Below are positions 54,037 to 57,145 of a DNA stretch of 57,145 nucleotides, in pieces (the stretch's first letter is position 1; each line of letters starts with the position of its first letter). The notes below the pieces were generated by a model. It saw nothing but the letters and a program-made list of their open reading frames with translations, had not been told where the DNA came from and searched no databases. The DNA comes from Microcystis viridis FACHB-1342 (lineage in GTDB: Bacteria > Cyanobacteriota > Cyanobacteriia > Cyanobacteriales > Microcystaceae). A program made the position numbers and the translations under genes. The DNA lies in NCBI RefSeq assembly GCF_014698335.1, contig NZ_JACJSV010000024.1, positions 1 through 57,145 on the forward strand, given 5' to 3'.

Positions 54037-55563
54037 CTAGCTTAAACGATCGAGAGTGCGATACTGAATTGCTTCGGCAACGTGGGAACTTTTCAGCATT
54101 TCACTATCTCCTAAATCGGCAATGGTGCGGGCAACTTTGAGAATGCGATCCATTGCTCGGGCCGATAAACCCAATTTTCGGATTGCCCCTTCTAAAATAT
54201 GGCGACTGCTCTGATCAAGAGCGCAAAAACGCCGCAAATGCTCGGAATTCATCTCCGCATTAGAGCGAATCCCCGTATTCTGAAAGCGATCGCTGGCCTT
54301 TTGCCGGGCCCCTTCTACCCGTTGCCGCACTTGCTCAGAAGCTTCTCCCCGACTCTCTTGGGTCATTTCTTCCGGTTTCAGGCGATTTACCGTCACTTGT
54401 AGGTCAATACGGTCTAAAAGCGGCCCCGATAATTTCGCCCAATATTGTTCCCGTTGTCGCGGTGAACAGCTGCAGGGTTGCACCGAATCGCCGTAATAAC
54501 CACAGGGACAGGGATTGGTACTGGCCACCAAGGTAAAACGGGCCGGAAAAGCGACGGAAAGACGAGTGCGAGAAATGCTCACATAACCATCCTCTAGGGG
54601 TTGTCGGAGATATTCCAAGACACTGCGCTTAAATTCCGTTAATTCGTCCAAAAATAAAATACCACGGTGGGAAAGGGAGATTTCTCCCGGTCGGGGATAA
54701 GTGCCACCTCCCACCAGCGCCGCTCCGGAAGCGGAGTGATGGGGACTGCGAAAAGGACGCTCGCGCACCAGGGAACCTCGATCTTTCAGTAATCCAGCGA
54801 CGGAATGAATCTGGGAGACTTCTAGGGATTCGGCAAAGGTAAGCTGGGGCAGAATTCCGGGTAAACGTCGCGCTAACATGGTTTTACCGCTGCCCGGTGG
54901 CCCGACAAAAATTAGGTTATGACCTCCAGCTGCGGCAATTTCCAGGGCCCGCCGGCCAATTGCTTGGCCTTTGACATCCTTGAGATCGGGGAGATTTACC
55001 TGCGATCGCCCAAATTCCTCGGCAGCGTTAAAAGTCATCGGTGAATAGCGATCGGGTTTATTTAAGAAATTTACCACTTCCGATAGATGACGAAACCCAT
55101 ACACTTGTACGCCTTTGACCACGGCCGCTTCTTTGGCATTATCGGCGGGAACCACTAAACCCTTGATCCCCATTTTTTCGGCGGCGGCAGCAATGGGTAA
55201 AACCCCCGCCACGGCACGCAAACTGCCATCGAGGGATAATTCACCTAAAAAGAGAAAATCCCCCAATAAATCGGCTTCTACCTGTTCGGAGGCTCCTAAA
55301 ATGCCGATACTAATCGGTAAATCATAAATTGGACCCTCTTTGCGGATATCGGCAGGACTTAAATTGATGACAATTTTGCGGATGGGAAAGGCAAATCCGG
55401 CATTTTTTAGGGAAGCTTTTACCCTTTCTTTCGACTCCTGCACGGCGGTATCGGGTAAACCCACCACGGCAATTCCGGGCAATCCCCCCGATACATCCAC
55501 CTCTACCCCGATTTTAATGGCATCGATGCCGATAATTGCCGCACTCCAAACCCTTGCTAACAT
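54037..55563 (-). CDS. comM: YifB/ComM family Mg-chelatase-like AAA+ ATPase
   Basis: 508 residues. N-terminal Lon-protease-like fold (ARVWSAAIIGIDAIKIGVEVDVSGGLPGIAVVGLPDTAVQESKERV), then an AAA+ domain with Walker A FVGPPGSGKTMLAR (about 220) and Walker B ILFLDELTEF, a Cys-rich insert (NPCPCGYYGDSVQPCSCSPRQ), and a C-terminal Mg-chelatase domain. In naturally competent bacteria ComM is a helicase that extends branch migration during transformation. The match supports that role; no other competence gene is nearby. Confidence 0.93.
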   Translation of the reverse strand: MLARVWSAAIIGIDAIKIGVEVDVSGGLPGIAVVGLPDTAVQESKERVKASLKNAGFAFPIRKIVINLSPADIRKEGPIYDLPISIGILGASEQVEADLLGDFLFLGELSLDGSLRAVAGVLPIAAAAEKMGIKGLVVPADNAKEAAVVKGVQVYGFRHLSEVVNFLNKPDRYSPMTFNAAEEFGRSQVNLPDLKDVKGQAIGRRALEIAAAGGHNLIFVGPPGSGKTMLARRLPGILPQLTFAESLEVSQIHSVAGLLKDRGSLVRERPFRSPHHSASGAALVGGGTYPRPGEISLSHRGILFLDELTEFKRSVLEYLRQPLEDGYVSISRTRLSVAFPARFTLVASTNPCPCGYYGDSVQPCSCSPRQREQYWAKLSGPLLDRIDLQVTVNRLKPEEMTQESRGEASEQVRQRVEGARQKASDRFQNTGIRSNAEMNSEHLRRFCALDQSSRHILEGAIRKLGLSARAMDRILKVARTIADLGDSEMLKSSHVAEAIQYRTLDRLS

Positions 55564-55744
55564 TTTGGCTCAAGTAAAAATAAAGTGAGTTCTTAGGAAA
55601 ATGAAACAGGATGTTAGGCTAGTTTTCCGCATAAAAATGATTTTATCTGGGAATTTACCCTGAAAATCAGCCTATTTCTCGGGATAACCTAGCCAGAAAA
55701 GCTGAGAGCTTAATGGTATAGTTGAAAAAAAAAGCAATTTGTCT

Positions 55745-56086
55745 ATGAGTGAGACTATTTTTAGCAAAATTATCCGGAAAGAAATTCCCGCCTCGATCGT
55801 CTATGAAGATGATCTGGTTCTCGCTTTTCGAGATGTTAATCCCCAAGCACCCACCCATATCCTCATTATCCCCAAAAAACCGATTCCGAAACTAGAGGAA
55901 GCCAGCGAAGGCGATCGCAATTTATTGGGACATTTGTTACTAACTGTTAAAAAGGTGGCCGCCGAAGCTAAATTAAGTCAAGGTTATCGCGTGGTGATCA
56001 ATAATGGGGAACAGGGGGGTCAAACCGTCGATCATCTTCATGTCCATCTCTTAGGCGATCGCTCAATGGCTTGGCCTCCGGGTTAA
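55745..56086 (+). CDS. HIT family protein (histidine triad nucleotide hydrolase)
   Basis: 113 residues from the ATG at 55745; a TTG six bases earlier is in frame. HINT-type histidine triad: HLHVHLLGDRSMAWPPG at the end, IFSKIIRKEIPASIVYEDD at the start and APTHILIIPKKPI in the middle. These proteins hydrolyse AMP-linked substrates such as adenosine phosphoramidates. Complete. The next frame overlaps it, but its real start is later. Confidence 0.93.
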   Translation: MSETIFSKIIRKEIPASIVYEDDLVLAFRDVNPQAPTHILIIPKKPIPKLEEASEGDRNLLGHLLLTVKKVAAEAKLSQGYRVVINNGEQGGQTVDHLHVHLLGDRSMAWPPG

Positions 56087-56169
56087 ACTCCTGTTATTTT
56101 CCCGTATTTTTGGGCAATTATAGGGCTAGAAGCGTTCTTTTCCGAGTCGGTCTTCTCGATGTTAAACCC

Positions 56170-56703
56170 ATGAATAGGTCTATTTCTGCGATCGCATTAG
56201 CCAGCACTCTGCTGTTATTTCCCTTCACCCCTACGACTCTCGCTCAATCGGAATGCTTTCTCCAAAGAGCAGATGGACAACACATAGATCTTAGCCGTCT
56301 CTGTGGCGGTTCATCTAGAAATAGGAAAAATTCCCCGCAAGTTTATCAGCTACCGATTCAACGCCGGGTTAAAGGCATTCCCACGGTGATGGTAGTTTTT
56401 AATCACCGTCACTCCTATGAAATGCTTTTTGATACAGGTGCTAGTGGCATCGTCCTCACCGATGCCATGGCGAAAGCGATGAAAGTCAAACGGGAAAGGA
56501 AAGTAATCAATAATACCGCCGGCGGTGTCGTTACTGGTTATCTTGGTCGCATTAATTTTGTTAAAGCTGGCGAGATGACTTTATATAATCAGATTGTTAA
56601 TATTTCTCCCCAAATGAAAGGGTTAGGACTCTTGGGACAAACCTTTTTTGGTTCCTATGATGTCACGATCAAAAAAGATGTGATTGAATTACGTTATCGT
56701 TGA
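56170..56703 (+). CDS. Exported retropepsin-like aspartic protease
   Basis: 177 residues from the ATG at 56170; codons before it overlap the HIT gene and lack family similarity. A signal peptide (about 1-24, ending TLAQS) is followed by a retropepsin-type domain (about 60-175) with the active-site FDTGASGIVLTD and the flap-like GGVVTGYLGRI, ending LLGQTFFGSYDVTIKK. A single domain would need to dimerise. Periplasmic or surface role; substrate unknown. Two cysteines near 27 and 42 may form a disulfide. The stop is directly followed by TAAGTAGC of element B. Confidence 0.85.
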   Translation: MNRSISAIALASTLLLFPFTPTTLAQSECFLQRADGQHIDLSRLCGGSSRNRKNSPQVYQLPIQRRVKGIPTVMVVFNHRHSYEMLFDTGASGIVLTDAMAKAMKVKRERKVINNTAGGVVTGYLGRINFVKAGEMTLYNQIVNISPQMKGLGLLGQTFFGSYDVTIKKDVIELRYR

Positions 56704-56818
56704 TAAGTAGCTGGTTATAATTAAATTAAAAATGGATTTTAGGTTCGATCCCCCCTGCCCCCCTTGATAAGGGGGGTGCCGATAGGCGGGGGGATCCCCC
56801 CTGCCCCCCTTGATAAGG
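56704..56818 (+). mobile_element. Element B, second copy, interrupted
   Basis: Starts TAAGTAGCTGGTTATAATTA right after a stop codon. The GATCCCCCCTGCCCCCCTTG unit occurs twice (56747 and 56793). The second unit breaks off at 56818 after GATAAGG, where different sequence begins, suggesting insertion of the IS element there. Confidence 0.7.
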
Positions 56819-57145
56819 CTATCCATTAGTCAGATCTTTCTTAACAAAAAGAGAAGAAACTTAAAAAAAGGGGAAACGATTGATAGGTATAGTTTTGAAA
56901 GAAGGAATTAAGGTGGAGGTAAGCAAAAAAATGGAGAAATGGGCAGCCCAAGAATTACAGTATGCAGACCTAGGGGACACCAGAAGAAAGAAAAGGTTAA
57001 TCAGTATCGTAGAAAACTTGGCCAGCCAACCTAGTACAAGTGTGCCACAAGCTTCGGGAAATCTAGCCGCAGCGAGTGCCACCTACGACTTTTGGAATTC
57101 CCCCTATTTTCACCCCTCAGATATAATTGCCGCCCAAGCCAAAAG
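56819..57145 (+). mobile_element. Left part of an IS4-type insertion sequence
   Basis: Begins about CTATCCATTAGTCAGATCTT at the break in the repeat and continues past the window edge. The right end is not in view, so the terminal inverted repeat cannot be confirmed. Confidence 0.6.
56931..57145 (+). CDS. IS4 family transposase, N-terminal part (cut by the edge)
   Basis: 71 codons visible from the ATG at 56931, with GGAGG upstream. MEKWAAQELQYADLGDTRRKKRLISIVENLASQPSTSVPQASGNLAAASATYDFW matches the N-terminal DNA-binding domain (Tnp_DNA_bind) of Tn5/IS4-like transposases. The catalytic DDE domain lies beyond the edge. In-frame codons upstream to about 56880 are open, so a longer start is possible. 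Confidence 0.8.
   Translation, partial: MEKWAAQELQYADLGDTRRKKRLISIVENLASQPSTSVPQASGNLAAASATYDFWNSPYFHPSDIIAAQAK

Overview
The window looks like chromosomal DNA of a unicellular bloom-forming cyanobacterium, most likely Microcystis aeruginosa or a close relative. This is inferred, not computed. The signs are many GCGATCGC (HIP1) octamers, moderate GC, cyanobacterial genes (cp12, a desA-type desaturase, DUF3177, DUF1350, an ECF-like ABC ATPase), a histidine-betaine/thiohistidine pair, and many intergenic arrays of short tandem repeats and MITE-like elements. I see no tRNA, rRNA or CRISPR. An IS4-type transposase gene is cut by the right edge.

Layout. 0.1-6.6 kb: murE, an SpkB-like kinase with pentapeptide repeats, desA, a TPR periplasmic protein, an ABC ATPase. 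6.8-8.9 kb: small accessory genes including a toxin-antitoxin pair. 9.2-13.8 kb: cp12, two conserved cyanobacterial genes, egtD with an OvoA-type sulfoxide synthase (ergothioneine), a VOC protein. 13.9-20.5 kb: membrane-anchored subtilisin, response regulator, DUF1350, Uma2, FIST sensor, SemiSWEET, L,D-transpeptidase. 20.6-24.5 kb: ABC ATPase, a Wzm/Wzt-like exporter, a DUF4278 protein. 24.8-29.3 kb: a leftward run of a flavin oxidoreductase, a dTMP-kinase-like protein and a DUF4346-thymidylate-synthase fusion, then hisIE. 29.3-34.1 kb: a domesticated IS607-type recombinase, thiE-thiS, anmK, a PRXL2-like protein. 34.2-44.9 kb: PhzF, pepP, twin Uma2 genes, ligA, a DUF4160/DUF2442-HTH module, sppA, aroH, two alpha/beta hydrolases. 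45.1-57.1 kb: an LpxB-related glycosyltransferase, a CbiG C-terminal protein, GH57, CNNM, an ABC-2 permease, a pseudouridine synthase, comM/yifB, HIT, a retropepsin-like protein, and the truncated transposase.

How genes work together. EgtD and the sulfoxide synthase should make ergothioneine. ThiE and ThiS serve thiamine synthesis. MurE, AnmK and the L,D-transpeptidase act on cell wall. The flavoprotein/kinase/synthase run suggests a dedicated thymidylate route. Most other genes are single housekeeping units.

Most unusual points: (1) a catalytically dead IS607-like recombinase behind two degenerate direct repeats; (2) tandem arrays and MITE-like elements that begin exactly at stop codons at many loci, and another element that sits just before start codons; (3) two loci sharing a 15-nt anti-Shine-Dalgarno-like motif before matching terminators, one of them with a nested fold (candidate small RNAs); (4) a G9 tract in thiS that adds two residues after the essential Gly-Gly end; (5) the synthase/kinase/flavoprotein operon with a non-canonical kinase P-loop; (6) nearly identical tandem Uma2 genes with a conversion-like mosaic.
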